Part shown: positions 33,683 to 46,810 of the stretch, in pieces
How positions within the stretch are numbered: position 1 is the first letter of the stretch
Layout: every line of letters starts with the position of its first letter
From: Trichopria drosophilae
Lineage: Eukaryota > Arthropoda > Insecta > Hymenoptera > Diapriidae
DNA: 64,000 nt
Direction of reading: 5' to 3'
Assembly (NCBI GenBank): GCA_030407085.1
Contig: CM059587.1
Span: forward strand, 44,676,501 to 44,740,500
Translations under genes and position numbers: made by a program
Notes under the pieces: generated by a model
The model's database searches: none
Told to the model about the DNA's origin: nothing
What the model saw: only the letters and a program-made list of their open reading frames with translations

Positions 33683-34005
33683 CCCCCTCCCCCCAGGTGC
33701 AGCCACCTTGACGTGGTGGGGGGGGGGGGCTTGAGAGTCTTGATGATCCTTTTGGCAACACCGACGGGGCGAGCTTGAAAGAGCTACGGCTGTAACTCGC
33801 CCCGGCAGGTATAACCATGCCGGGATGGCAGAAGGTGATGAGAACAGACTAAGGCTGTACACACCCGAATGCAATAGTGTTTTGGACCGTGCTAAGGGCA
33901 TGCATGATACTTGGGCAGTAGTATCGAAAACGGACCCCCCTCAAAGGGGCCCGGGGGAGCACTCTGAGTAAGCAATTCCCTAGGCTGGGCAAGAGGCTCT
34001 GCACT
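33683..34005 (+). promoter_or_regulatory. GC-rich 5' UTR of the R1-clade LINE, unit 1
   Basis: The composition jumps from AT-rich to GC-rich exactly at the insertion point. The leader has a C-run and G-run flanking the hairpin CCACC/GGTGG. It also has stems GGGGCGAG/CTCGCCCC and CCCGGCA/TGCCGGG, then a CCCCCTCAAAGGGGCCCGGGGG block. Such leaders in non-LTR elements often hold internal promoters or self-cleaving ribozymes; neither is proven here. The G run varies between units. Confidence 0.5.
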
Positions 34006-35283
34006 ATGAATAACACAAATATAAAAAACCAAAAACTTACCGCAAAACAAACGCACAGAGAGCAGAAGCTAGACATAAACTACTTCAAAAAAGAAAAAGA
34101 AGAAAAAACCGCTAAAGTAACAACTATTAGAAAGAAAGAAATAAGTAGCAAAAAGACTGGAATACCAAAGTCGGCTGACACTGAGGAAAAAGTGACAGCT
34201 AAAAGAGATCCGAAGCCAGAGGAGACTCCCCTAAGCGAAACGGACATGGAGATTGATAAACCAAATCTCAAAAGACAAAGAAGCACCAATCGCATCACAG
34301 ATAGCAGCAGCGATGATGACGATAGAAACAACAAAACGAGGGAAAAAAGGAGAAAATAGAGGAAAAAGAGGACAAAAATAATGACTCGGACGCCTCTTCT
34401 GATGAAGAAGAGGAAGAAGAAGTCCAAGTGCATAAAATCGAGGAAATACCAAAAGCAATTTACGCAGCAAAAGGAATATAATACTACAAGTATTAATAAA
34501 CAAAACAGAGTCTGAAAACATTCAAAATAAAGCTCAACAAGCACTATATCAGCTGATGCATACGATCACTCAGCTGACTGAGAAATATGCAAAATTAGAA
34601 GGCGCATACGCAAATGTAAAGAGCAAATCAAAACAGAGCACAGACTCTGGAAACAATCAGGAACAGATCTCTTATGCTGCAATGGCGAGACGCTTGGTAG
34701 CCCCGAAAGCACAAAAATTAAAAACTACCATCAAACTAGCCAATAAAGTTATAATCCTCAAACGAAAAGATCCAGAACTGAGCAAGGATCAGGACAAAGC
34801 CAAATTACTCCTCTACAAGACCTTTGACCCTCGAAAAGCAAAGGTGCAAATGAACAGTGTCCGAAAGACAAGAGTCGGACTCATAGTGGAGTCGCCAACG
34901 GAAAAAGAACTCAAGAAGCTGATCACTAACGAAAGTGTAACCAAACATTTTACGACTGAAAGACCTAAGAAAAAACAACCTAGGCTGATAGTATACGACG
35001 TGCCAAGGGAAGTGGATGATGAGGCGCTGCTCAAGGCAATAATAACTCAAAATGATCTCGAGATAAGCCAAGATGACTGCACAGAACATCTGCAGGTTAA
35101 ATTCAAAACTGGAAAGAAAAATTCCACTACAAGCAACTGGGTGATAGAGGTGAGCACAGAAGTCAGGAAAAAGATCCTGATAAAACAGAGGTTGTACATT
35201 GGATGGTCATCATGCAAAGTACAGGACTTCATCCTTGTTACCAGGTGCTTTAAGTGCCAAGGCTTCGGTCATGTCTCCAAGCA
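34006..35283 (+). pseudogene. R1-clade gag (ORF1), truncated at the tandem junction, unit 1
   Basis: ATG 34006 opens a Lys/Glu-rich frame to the stop at 34357-34359. The neighbouring frame carries the acidic stretch DSDASSDEEEEEEVQVHKIE to a TAA about 110 bases later, and the third frame, from about 34485, carries the rest. So gag has two breaks. The last frame ends in the first zinc knuckle (CFKCQGFGHVSK). The tandem junction then replaces the remaining knuckles with 12 unrelated codons (VVRPVFLSHDN and stop at 35318-35320). Confidence 0.75.
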
Positions 35284-36300
35284 AGTCGTACGTCCCGTTT
35301 TTTTGTCTCACGATAACTAGCGTACAGATAAGCGTACAAACATAATTTTTTTTAAAAATATGTGGCTTGTCATAACTTAGATCTGATTAGATTTTTGCGC
35401 AGATCCATCCGTCCATTACTAAAAAACATTAGCCCCAATCAAGTTTCTTTGTAGTTTTTTGTATTTATTTTGAAAAATACAAATTTTATTAAAAAATGCA
35501 TCAAACAAAAAAGATAGATCATGAAATTCTCTACAAAAAAGCTTGTATGCATTTTCTTCCTAAAGTCAACGATAATGCCATAAAAACTGGTTTAAAATGC
35601 TTATGAGTATTGTCTGAAAAAGAATTGAATTTGGTCACCTGGGCAAAAAAATTGGTAAACCTTCGGAAGTTACGCGTGTTCGAAATCGAAAAATCAACAA
35701 CGTGTTTTGGATGTATTTTTGCCTCCTGAAAACGAATATAGCAATAAAAATTGGTGCTCGGCTATATCTTGGCCGCTATCTTGAAAAAACAGCCAAAGAA
35801 CATGTTTCTTTATAGTTTTTTGCATTTAACTTGAAATATACGACTCGTACGAAAAAATGTGTCCAACAGAAATTTTAGAGCATGAAATTCTCTGTAAAAA
35901 AGGTGGTATGCATTTTTATAGAAATCGCAAAAGGAAGCCCGTAAAATAGTGATGAATGTAAGTAGTCATACGCTTGTGCTCCTTTAGCTGAGTTTCTCGA
36001 TAGTGAAGTGGATTTACATACATACACACGCACACACTTAAATACACACACTCACATACACACACGCACGCGCGCCCACACACACACAAACATACATACA
36101 CGTACACGTATACACATGGAGTGCATAGTTCCTGGCATCCCCGTGGCGCACTCTGGGTATTTATTTATGCATAATATATACGTAGCGAACAGGGATATCA
36201 TTACACATAGTAGTGTAGTAACATTGCTGGCTGTATGTGTCACCCTAGCGGCTGCTAGGCTTGGTCCCACAGACCCTTCCTTTTATACCCACAAGCTAGT

Positions 36301-36816
36301 GTGGGTGATAGTTGAATCTAAGTGACATTTGGTGTCTGTTACCATCGCATTTCATTTTGTATTCTAGAGGTAAAGCGTCCACCTGGGGTGTGCATGCGTT
36401 CTGGGGGGCTCCGCCCCCAGACCCCCCTATTTATACTAACCTAACCTCCAACCAAAAATCATGGGTGGTAATCGGAACATATTTTCTGCAGTTCGAAGGA
36501 AATACGTCGGTAACAGACACCAATTGTCACTTAGGTTTAGCTATCGCCCGTACCAGCGTGGTTGGAGATTAGGTTAGTATATAGATGGGGGTCTGGTGGG
36601 CGGAGCCCCCCAGAACGCTGGCACCGCCAAGGTTAACGCATTACCGCTGGAATACAAAATGGAGTACGGGCACCTCCATTTTCGAATTCCAAATATCATG
36701 CGTCCACCTAGGAGATGCCTGCGCCCCCAGACCCCTCTTTTTATACTAATCTCACCTCCAACCAAAAATTATAGGCTGATAATCGAATCCTATTTCCTGC
36801 AGTTCAAAAGGAAATG
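36301..36816. repeat. GC-rich interleaved palindrome, unit 2 copy
   Basis: Same structure as 23495-24010, shifted by 12,806 bases. The main inverted pair spans 36353-36661. Confidence 0.7.
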
Positions 36817-37795
36817 CTATTCATTGCTCATTTGCCAGTTTTCTGTTCATATTATATTATAATCGTTATTTAATGTATTGAATCCTTAGAAATTCGTTAT
36901 CTCAGTGAAGATAAAATGAAATTATTAACTTTTAGTAGTTAAATTGACAAGATTATTGCTAATTGTGGAAAACAGCATATATTTTTCACCTATAATAGAC
37001 AAGAATTTCTTATGCAGCAGCGATGGTGTCTTACCTGCTCATTGATACTGCATACACTCAAAAAATGGAATAAATTTTTATTTGTCGTTTTATTTTTTTT
37101 TTAATACATTACTAACTTAATCACCAAAAATGCGTGTGAAAAACTATTGTCTAAAAATGCCTCCAATAATTTCTAGAAGCGTTCGGGAAATTCACCAGTA
37201 TTTTTTTCGTTTTAAGACAGAAAAATAAACCCTTGTAAGAACAATGCTTGGATTCAGATATACCAAACCACTAATAGTGTGATTATGTGTCATTTTTAAC
37301 TGCTTAATTAACTTCGTTTTATGATAAAGTTAGTTCAGTGACAACTTATTCCTATATAGCAATTGTTTACATAATGGCAAAATTAAGTTCTACGCCCAGT
37401 AACAGTTGCATACTTTACTTTAACACATTTTATTTTCTTCCTAGTCTTGAATTTAGAAATTTATATGCGAATTGTTTACTCAAGTTAGTAGTGTCAAACT
37501 TCCATTTAGATATTTTCGTCAATACACGTACTTTAGTGTTATTTTAGTGACAGTAGACGAGCGTTGTCGAAGCCGACTCTAAAACAGTACAAAAAATATT
37601 TCACTGCTACATTAAATAACAAAGGTTGGTTTTCCTTAAATGGTATACTTATTATCTCTTTTGAATAAGAAAATTTCTGGACACAATGGAACGCCAAGAC
37701 GAAAGCAATAATGTCTCACTATTGTCACGTCTAGATAACTCGGAAGAATTATCTAGGGACAGGACCCAAGAAGTATCAAGAACCTTCTTAGACCC

Positions 37796-37885
37796 TTAAC
37801 CCTCCTGTGCACCAGTTTTTCTTTTCCCATAAGGGAACAATGTAATTTGGAGGAGTATACTCGTCCTGGCGCACAGGGGGGTTAA
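37796..37885. mobile_element. 90-base piggyBac-type MITE, unit 2 copy
   Basis: Identical in layout to 24989-25078. It was amplified with the unit rather than by its own transposition. Confidence 0.7.
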
Positions 37886-39346
37886 ATTACGTTGCCCAAT
37901 TTGGTTTTTCAGAACCAGGAAGGGCGGTCGAAATGCGAGAGAAGGATCAATTAAATAATTTTAAAAATTCTTGTTACACAATTTAATACGTTTAATAAAA
38001 ATATAATACATTAACTTCTAATTAATTTTATTTCTCCAACCCCGGTCGCAATATTATTTAAGAAATATTATTCTTAAAGTCTCAATTAATCAGCTCTCTA
38101 CAGAGAGAACTGAATTAACTTGATAAAGGAATCAGTTTTTATTTCTCGGTTACGAACCGGGTTTTGTTAATATATTGAAGAAAAGAGATAGCGAGGTACT
38201 CACTTTTCCTAGAATAACCGAACATAAACATAACATCTACTTAAACGAAGACAAATACACAGGACTTACAACACATAGAATTAATACAGGACATAATTTT
38301 GATTTTTCAAACGTCAAAATTCTAGCAATAGAAAGAAATAAATACAAAAGAACCATATGGAAAACTTTTTTATAAAAAATAACACAAAATCAGTAAACAT
38401 CCGTTTTGAAAAATCAAATTTAGCAGACACAGATATACCGCTACTTCAAGTTCAAAATTCAAAACAATAAATGTAAATAGAACGAAAACAAAATGTACAC
38501 AGAATATTATGTAATCTGAAAAACTTTTCAGTCTCCTTTCATACAATAGAAACGAAAGTGCGTGAATATTCAGACAAAAGTCTTTTTTTCATTCTACCAA
38601 AATTTAAACACAGTGCAATTTTCTACTCTTCTTTTTTTTATAAATAATTAAAAAATTAAAAATTTCTTTTTTTTTTTTTTTTGGTTTTTGTCACTACAAA
38701 ACCGGCATATTCTACAAATTCAAAGCAACACAACAATAATTAAATACAGGTAAGCAGATACAAAATTTAAACAAAATCACAATTCCCAAAACAAAACATA
38801 CTGAAAAGTTGATCAGAAATAATCAAAAGAGTTTTTCATTATTGTAATTTTACCATCATGATATATATTATTTTGTAATTTTTTTATATATACAGAAATA
38901 TATCCGACAATTTAGCCAAAAAACTAAAAACATATAGCTCAACCATATCCAAAGCCTACGGACTACCTAAAATACACAAACCAAACAATCCATTACGTAT
39001 CATTATCTCGACAATACACTCACCTACTAACAAACTATCTGCTTTCTATACTGAAATTATTTCTACTCTCACAAAAAAGATATCAAAAAAGAGTCAAAGA
39101 CAGCTGGGATTTACATAATAAAATAAATAACTTCAAAATTCCGGAAAATCACACATTAATTTCATTAGATGTAGTCTCTTTATTTACTAACGTTTCAACT
39201 GACATAGTAAAATTAATTTTAAAAAACAATTGGAACGAAATTAAAGAACAAAAATTCCATCATCATCATCAAATTCCGACATCATTTTCAAATCTCTATA
39301 CTTTCAGTTTCAAGGTAAAAACTATAAACAAAAATACGGATTACCA

Positions 39347-40288
39347 ATGGGATCACCAATAGCAGCAGATTTATTAATGGATTTTATAGAAAACATTCTT
39401 ATACAAAAATTACCATGCAAACTTCCATTTTACCATAGATACGTAGACGACATTTTAACAATTGTTCCAAACGAATTTTTAGATACAATTTTACCCATCT
39501 TCAATAGCTTACATAAAATCAAAGGTTTTCAAAATAAAATTACTTTCACCATAGAAAAAGAAGACAACAAAAGAATTAGTTTTTTAGATTTACTTATTAT
39601 AAACGATAGAAATACCTTAATTACAGACTGGTACCATAAAAATACATTTTCTGGCAGATACTTAAATTTCCATTCAAACCACCCATTACATTACAAAATA
39701 GGAGTAGCTTTCGGATTAATCGACAGAGCATTAAGATTAGCACATATTAAATTTAGAGAAAAAAATCTAAAACTAGTTAAACAAATACTAACAGAAAACG
39801 GGTACCCCATATACATAATCAATGAATGTTTTAGAAAAAGAGTCTACAAAATATACAACACCCTTGATACAAAATCAAACGACAAAAAATATATCAACAC
39901 CATTGGCATTCCATATTTTAAAAATATCTCAGAGAATATAAGAAGTAATTTCAGAAATAATGACATTAGAGTAGTATTCAAACCAACGAACACAAATATT
40001 GGTGGCATTAAACCGTTCAAAGACAAAACAGACAAATTACATCAAAAAGACGTAGTATATGAAATCAAATGCAATAACTGCGACGGAGTCTATATAGGTG
40101 AAACAGGCAGACTTTTAAAAAACAGAATAACCGAACATAAACATAACATCTACTTAAACGAAGACAAATACACAGGACTTACAACACATAGAATTAATAC
40201 AGGACATAATTTTGATTTTTCAAACGTCAAAATTCTAGCAATAGAAAGAAATAAATACAAAAGAACCATATGGAAAACTTTTTTATAA
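39347..40288 (+). pseudogene. Penelope-like RT/GIY-YIG frame, unit 2 copy
   Basis: Same 313 residues as 26541-27482 except Pro for Ser at codon 4. YVDD and YIGETGR boxes intact; the upstream frame is broken. Confidence 0.85.
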
Positions 40289-40873
40289 AAAATAACACAA
40301 AATCAGTAAACATCCGTTTTGAAAAATCAAATTTAGCAGACACAGATATACCGCTACTTCAAGTTCAAAATTCAAAACAATAAATGTAAATAGAACGAAA
40401 ACAAAATGTACACAGAATATTATGTAATCTGAAAAACTTTTCAGTCTCCTTTCATACAATAGAAACGAAAGTGCGTGAATATTCAGACAAAAGTCTTTTT
40501 TTCATTCTACCAAAATTTAAACACAGTGCAATTTTCTACTCTTCTTTTTTTTATAAGAATTAAAAAATTAAAAATTTCTTTTTTTTTTTTTTTTTTTTTT
40601 TTTTTGTTTATTGAGTGAAAACTCATAAAAATAATTTTTTTTCCAGTCAATAACAGTCAATAACTACAAAACCGGCATATTCTACAAGTTCAAACCAACA
40701 CAACAATAATTAAATACAGGTAAGCAGATACAAAATTTAAACAAAATCACAATTCCCAAAACAAAACATACTGAAAAGTTGGTCAGAAATAATCAAAAGA
40801 GTTTTTCATTATTGTAATTTTACCATCATAATATATATTATTTTGTAATTTTTTTATATATACAGAAATATAT

Positions 40874-40906
40874 CTGAAGAGGGTCAAAACAAATGACCGA
40901 AACGTC
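40874..40906 (+). ncRNA. Hammerhead-like motif, unit 2 copy
   Basis: Identical core to 28070-28102. Confidence 0.6.
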
Positions 40907-40972
40907 AACTGTCTTATTTATTTAAAACACCAACTAAATCTGACATACGATACAAATACAACGAAGAACATT

Positions 40973-41861
40973 TTGTAAGTTATTATTATTTAATTTTTTT
41001 GTGCACGTACACGTATTTTATACGTAGATACGAATTCAAAATTATTTTCATCTATATAGAAAACTAATTATTAGAACATTTCTGGACCATAGTTACACCC
41101 TCAGGCTCAAGCTCAACCGCTTCTCTTCTGCTTTGCGCTAAGGCCACAATGCGTCACGTAGTATTTCGTCATTGTATCAAAATCAATTGTAGAAGAAATT
41201 TCCAAATCAATATGATTTATGGAATTGTTACAAAAATTTACCAACTTGAACTTCTTAATCATACTCAATAAAATTATTCATTTCTACTCCTGCCTTGCTC
41301 TCGTTATCTAAAACATATGTTCCTATAATGTTTCCCGATTTTTACTATTTTTTTTAGAAGAGATCTGCTTTCATTCAAAGTCTTTTGCGTTACTTAGCAA
41401 TACTAATATCTAATATTCCAACATATTCATCAAAAGCATTCGAAAAAATGAATAAATATTCAAAAACATGCAAAACTACTGAATATCTGAGTATCAAAAT
41501 ATATGAAAGCAGCAGTCAACTAAAATTTATATAAAAAATATGTCAAGTTAGTTCTTCAATTAATCATTCGTCACAACCAGAGCATATTATCTTAAGTAGT
41601 AAAAGATTCTATTGTAAAATATCAACAAATAACTACTAGTAGTTTACTTTTTGTTTTATTTATGTTTATGCTTTATAGTCAATGTCACGGGCTTCGAATC
41701 AGAATAGAAGCGGCTGAGCTTGAGTATAAGGGCGGTGTGACGTGTGGTCCAAAAATGTTCTAATAATTAGTTTTGTATATGGTTCAAAATAATTTTTTAT
41801 ATGTATCTACGTGTAAAATACGTGTACGTATACAAAAAAAGTAAATAATAATAACTTACAA
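40973..41861. mobile_element. Foldback element, unit 2 copy
   Basis: Same as 28169-29057. Confidence 0.75.
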
Positions 41862-42573
41862 TAAAGTTCTGAAGATTCGAAATATTATTTATATTTGATA
41901 ACCATGCAAAAACTTATTGAAAAATATAGCATATTAAACTTTGGCGGTGCTAGAAAGTCGTATGTTGCGCTTTAACTCGAAAATAAAATATTGAAAATTA
42001 AACTACCCCGCAATATTTTAAATATTTTCCATCAAAAAAATTTGTACGTGTATTTTTCTTACCATTTTAAACAATCTCTCGCATGGATTTGTTAGTATGT
42101 CACATATTTCCAAAAATAAAAATTCTAAATCATGGAAAAATTTTTTTTTACTAAATACCATTAATTTTAGGAAGAAAATAGTACCAAATGACAATATTTA
42201 CAAATGTATAACACATAAAAATCAAGGGCCTAAATTCTGGCTTGCCCCTCCCCTAAGTCTTAAGTAGAATTTGAATTTAATTCTAATCTCGCTACGCTTT
42301 GCCAGAATGCTCACATTTAGTGCATTAGGCAGAAAATCGTATTTTTTTTTATTTTCAGAGGAAGCAGCTAGAGTTTCCTGTCAAAATGGGATTAGTTAGT
42401 TAATTAGTCTGAGGAGTTGAAACATATTCTCGGTAAAAAACAAATCAGAGTACAGTAGTCTTCCCCTTAAGGTTACTCCCCTTAAGGTTTATTCTTCCCG
42501 TAAGGTTTAAAACTTTCTTCCCTTATGTTTTATTTTTCCTATATTTGTCTATAAATCCTGCAATACCGACATC

Positions 42574-42856
42574 GCAGGTATTAAGCCTATGAAAGATAAA
42601 TTAGACACTTTGTCTCGTAGTGGAGTGGTGTATCGAATACAATGTAAACATTGCAACGCAACATACAGGTTTTACATTACACAGATTGCAGACAGGTCAT
42701 CATTTTTATTACAGGAACGTACAAATTTTAGCAACAGAAAAAATGCATAGCAAACGCAAGGAAATTGAAAACTATTTCATTAAAAAAATAGACAACGCAG
42801 TGAATATTCGCTTCGAAACACCCAACCTTCCTAATTTGAATTTTTCATTGCTGTAA
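42574..42856 (+). pseudogene. Divergent Penelope-like fragment, unit 2 copy
   Basis: Same as 29771-30053. Confidence 0.7.
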
Positions 42857-43293
42857 TTTAAAGTATTTCGTTTGTTTTCAAATTTCCTAGTTTTGAGAAC
42901 CGCCTAATTATCTTTGCAAACGGTTTACTCGTACATATAAATACGAAAATAATGTGCGTCTTTATATCTGCCGAATTAACATCGCGGCAATATACAATAA
43001 AAAATGTGCTTGTTATGAGGAAGGTACCAAACATATATTTACGTTTTTGTTCATAAGGAAATGTGTATACTTTTTATTCAAAATTTTTTTACTAAATGTG
43101 CTTTTTTATGCAAACAAAAACTTTTTACTAAAAGTGTTTTTTTAATTCAATGACTTCCACCTCTGAAAATAAATCTGAAGGTTCTGGAATAACATGATGG
43201 CGAATAAGATCTCCAAGTTCGTTAAGGTACATCAACCACAATTTTTTCTCACAGTTTAATATCTTTATTTTTGTAATTGTGTGGGTAAAGTTA

Positions 43294-43602
43294 GTGCGTA
43301 AAGTACTTTTGATGCCTGTTTTTCGTGCGTAAAGTTTACTTTTACGCACTTCTGACGACAAAATTCGTAAACTGAATGGTCGTGTGTAAAGTTGTACTTT
43401 ACGCACTCAATCAGGCATCAAAACTTTACGCACTCTCTTTACGCACCCATTACAAATTACAAAAAATAGGATACCTAACATGGGTGTAAAGTATAACTGT
43501 TACGCATCGGTCGGCAATTTTACGCAACACTCGACGACTTCGGCGCCTCGTATGTATAGTTCCCGACCGGTGCGTAAAAGTACACTTTACACCCTTGTTA
43601 GG
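43294..43602. mobile_element. Palindromic MITE-like pair, unit 2 copy
   Basis: Same as 30491-30799. Confidence 0.65.
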
Positions 43603-44050
43603 TAATATACTGTGTTTAAATTTTGCAATGTTCTTTCGACAATCGTTACGTTTATTACAATTTTTTTTCTTCCAAATACTGTTTTCATTTTAATTCTGTC
43701 GGCCAAAAGACTAATACAAAAAATTTTATTTTCAATATTGTGTAAAAAAAGGGGGCTTAATTAACTGTATGCTGGTACAATAGTTGTCTCTCGAGTTTTA
43801 TTCAAATTAAGCTTCTTTGGTGTGTCCATTAAAACTAAAACGCTTACAAATTGTGTTGCAAGTAGTGGTGTTCTGTGTCGTAAATAGATTCGCAATTTTC
43901 TGCTTAAATTTAGGCTGATTTTTGTGATTTCCTAGACCTAACCTCACTTTCGTAATCTGGAGCACATGACACGCAGAGGGATTCAATATAAGGTTATCGA
44001 ATTTTTGTAATCTCTTTTAAGTTGCCCTGACACCGATTAAACGATTTGAA

Positions 44051-44817
44051 ATGAGTACTTGCGGGACCTGTAAATCATCCTTCAATACATCGAGTTTCAT
44101 CATAACCTGCATTATTTGTTTGAAGCCTTTCCGTGCTAATATAAGCCGCGCAGGATTAACAGCTACGGAAACAAAAGTGTTGGAATTGAACCAAACTCCA
44201 CGCATGGTATACCGTTGTGTACAATGCCAAAAAAATGGGAACACCGATCCAGTAATGATGGAGATGATTACTGATTTGATTGAGTCAATCAACGATATTA
44301 AAGTATCTTTAGCAGCTATCGGTAAGATGCAGTGTGATATTGACGAGGTGAAAAACGTCTAGCAAAGGTAGAATCGGATATTTTGTCTAACAACGAGTCT
44401 GTCATTGTCGAAATCTACGAGAGAGCACGCAGGGAGATAAATTTGCTTATTTTCAAAGTATCGGAGACAACCCAGGAAGAGGATCATACACTGGTCACTA
44501 ATACTTTAAAATTAGTCAGTGTTACTCCGCTAAAAATCAACCGAATTGGACCAGTAAATCAGCAGTCTACTAGGCCCATTTTAGTTAAATTAAAGGACAA
44601 ACTGGAAGTTAGAAGAGTGTTGCGGGATTTGAAGAAACTTCCCCCAGTTTACTCGTTTTCCGAGGAGCACACATTCAATCAGAGGACCTTGTATAAACAA
44701 CTCAAAGGGGAAGCGGCACAATACAATGCTGAAAATCCCACCTCACCCAAAGTCCCAAGATTTATCAACGGCTCTCCAACGTTAGTTACGAAAAAAACGG
44801 GAGTCTCGGGAAACTAA
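44051..44817 (+). pseudogene. CR1/Jockey-like ORF1, unit 2 copy
   Basis: Same sequence and same frameshift as 31248-32014. Confidence 0.7.
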
Positions 44818-44861
44818 TTTTAGGATCAACGGCAAGGAGTCTCATCTATTTTTATCGGTAT

Positions 44862-46485
44862 GTGAATGGGTTACGGGCTAAGCTGCATTTAGTTAGAGAG
44901 AAGTTCTCAACGATCACTCCTACACCTGATATTATCCTACTTACAGAAACATATCTTCATTCGGATATTAATGATGCCGAATTAGGTTTTGACGGATACA
45001 ATATCTTCCGCAGAGATCGTGAAACGGTAAGAGGGTCAAGAAGATATGGAGGTGGTGTACTTCTGGCAATTAAAAATAGTATCCCAGTAAATAAATGTGA
45101 TCTGATGCATGAAGATATTGAACATTTGTTCGTTAATATGCAGTTTAGTAATAATAAAATTCTACTCGGTTTAATTTATATTCCTCCTCGTTCTGAATCA
45201 CAAATTTATTTTAATCATGTCGAGGAAGTAGAATCACAAATTGTAAGGTTGAACGACTGTGATATTATTCTTTTTGGCGACTATAACCTCCCATCTGTCA
45301 CATGGAGTCATTCTTCACATTTGAATAAGTGTTTTCATCCAGATTTAATGGTACGAACTAATGCCGGACATATATTTACTTTAGTTTCAACGAATGGTCT
45401 GGTTCAACGCTTTCCAATAAATGTGTCAAAAGGTTATACATTGGATTTGGCCTTAACGGCAGTACGCAAGTTTGAAAATATTCCATCGCTGGACTCACTT
45501 GTGGATATAGAAGCTCATCATGATTCATCTTTCTTTGAGTATAAGTGTACCGATAATCGTACTGTGCCTTTGCTACGAAAGCATTGGGACTTTCGTAGTG
45601 CAAATTATAATAATATTAATTGCGATCTTTCTTCTGTCAATTGGGAATCGGTTCTCTGTCGTCAAAACCTTGATAGAAATTTATGTTCATTTTACGAATG
45701 TATATATCAGACTATAAATTCTCATGTTCCAATAAAAAAAGATTTTCAGCGCGGATTTTCCAATTTGGTACAACCGAGAATTGAAAGATCTGATTGTACA
45801 GAAAAAAGTAGCTCATAAAACGTTGAGGGAAACCAATTTAGACGTAGATTATCGTGAATTTAAAAGACTTCGGGCCAGGTGCATTCGGGAATCTAAGACT
45901 TGTCATTGTAATTATATAAGGGACGTGGAATCCAAATCTAGGACAAACATAAAAGCATTTTGGTCTTATGTAAAAAATTTAAAATCAAGTAACAGAATAC
46001 CATCTTGTATGCCTCTAAATGGAAATCAGGTGTGGACAGAGACTGATATTTCAAATATGTTTGCTAAACCTTTTTCATCGGTGCATATTACCTCTAGTCA
46101 AAGTACTTATGAGACGGATTTGCTCGACTCTGAATCTCTTTTAGATTATATCTTAATTACGGATCAAGACATAATAGATGTAGTCAAGGGACTGGAAGAT
46201 AGTTACAGTTACGGACCTGATCTTTTACCTGCCCCTTTTATAAAAAATTGCATTAATTTGCTTCTCAAACCTTTAAGATTTTTATTTAATAAGTCATTGA
46301 GACTGGAGTTATGCCGACTGCTTGGAAACAATAGTTTATTACACCAATTTTCAAATCTGGAGATAAAGGGGATATTGTCAATTACAGACCTGTTTCAATT
46401 ATTTAGTATTATTCCAAAGATTTTAGATGCTATAGTGACAACAAAAATAACAGCGGCATTTTCATCGGTTATTATTCCTGAACAG
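44862..46485 (+). pseudogene. CR1/Jockey-like ORF2, unit 2 copy
   Basis: Same endonuclease, frameshifts and insertion point as 32059-33682. Confidence 0.8.
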
Positions 46486-46810
46486 CCCCCTCCCCCCAGG
46501 TGCAGCCACCTTGACGTGGGGGGGGGGGGGGGGGCTTGAGAGTCTTGATGATCCTTTTGGCAACACCGACGGGGCGAGCTTGAAAGAGCTACGGCTGTAA
46601 CTCGCCCCGGCAGGTATAACCATGCCGGGATGGCAGAAGGTGATGAGAACAGACTAAGGCTGTACACACCCGAATGCAATAGTGTTTTGGACCGTGCTAA
46701 GGGCATGCATGATACTTGGGCAGTAGTATCGAAAACGGACCCCCCTCAAAGGGGCCCGGGGGAGCACTCTGAGTAAGCAATTCCCTAGGCTGGGCAAGAG
46801 GCTCTGCACT
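46486..46810 (+). promoter_or_regulatory. 5' UTR of the R1-clade LINE, unit 2
   Basis: Same as 33683-34005 but with a pure 17-base G run replacing GGTGG plus G run. Confidence 0.5.

Larger units (their letters stand above)
22479..35284 (+). repeat. Tandem unit 1 of 3 (12,806 bases)
   Basis: Starts GTCGTACGTCCCGTTTTTTT and ends in the gag frame at CTCCAAGCA plus one extra A. The left flank (before 22479) is not repeated, so this is the first unit. Contents in order: CA microsatellite, GC-rich palindrome, piggyBac-type MITE, Penelope-like element, foldback element, Penelope fragment, two palindromes, CR1/Jockey-like LINE, and the 5' part of an R1-clade LINE. Confidence 0.95.
38906..40972 (+). 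mobile_element. Penelope-like retroelement body, unit 2 copy
   Basis: Same truncation point and same frameshifts as 26100-28168. The poly(T) after the coding region is much longer here (about 40578-40605). Confidence 0.85.

Noticed and set aside
34080..34544. 154-codon Leu/Phe/Ser-rich frame on the - strand
   Set aside because: It is the antisense of the Lys/Glu-rich gag region, which produces hydrophobic codons by complementarity.
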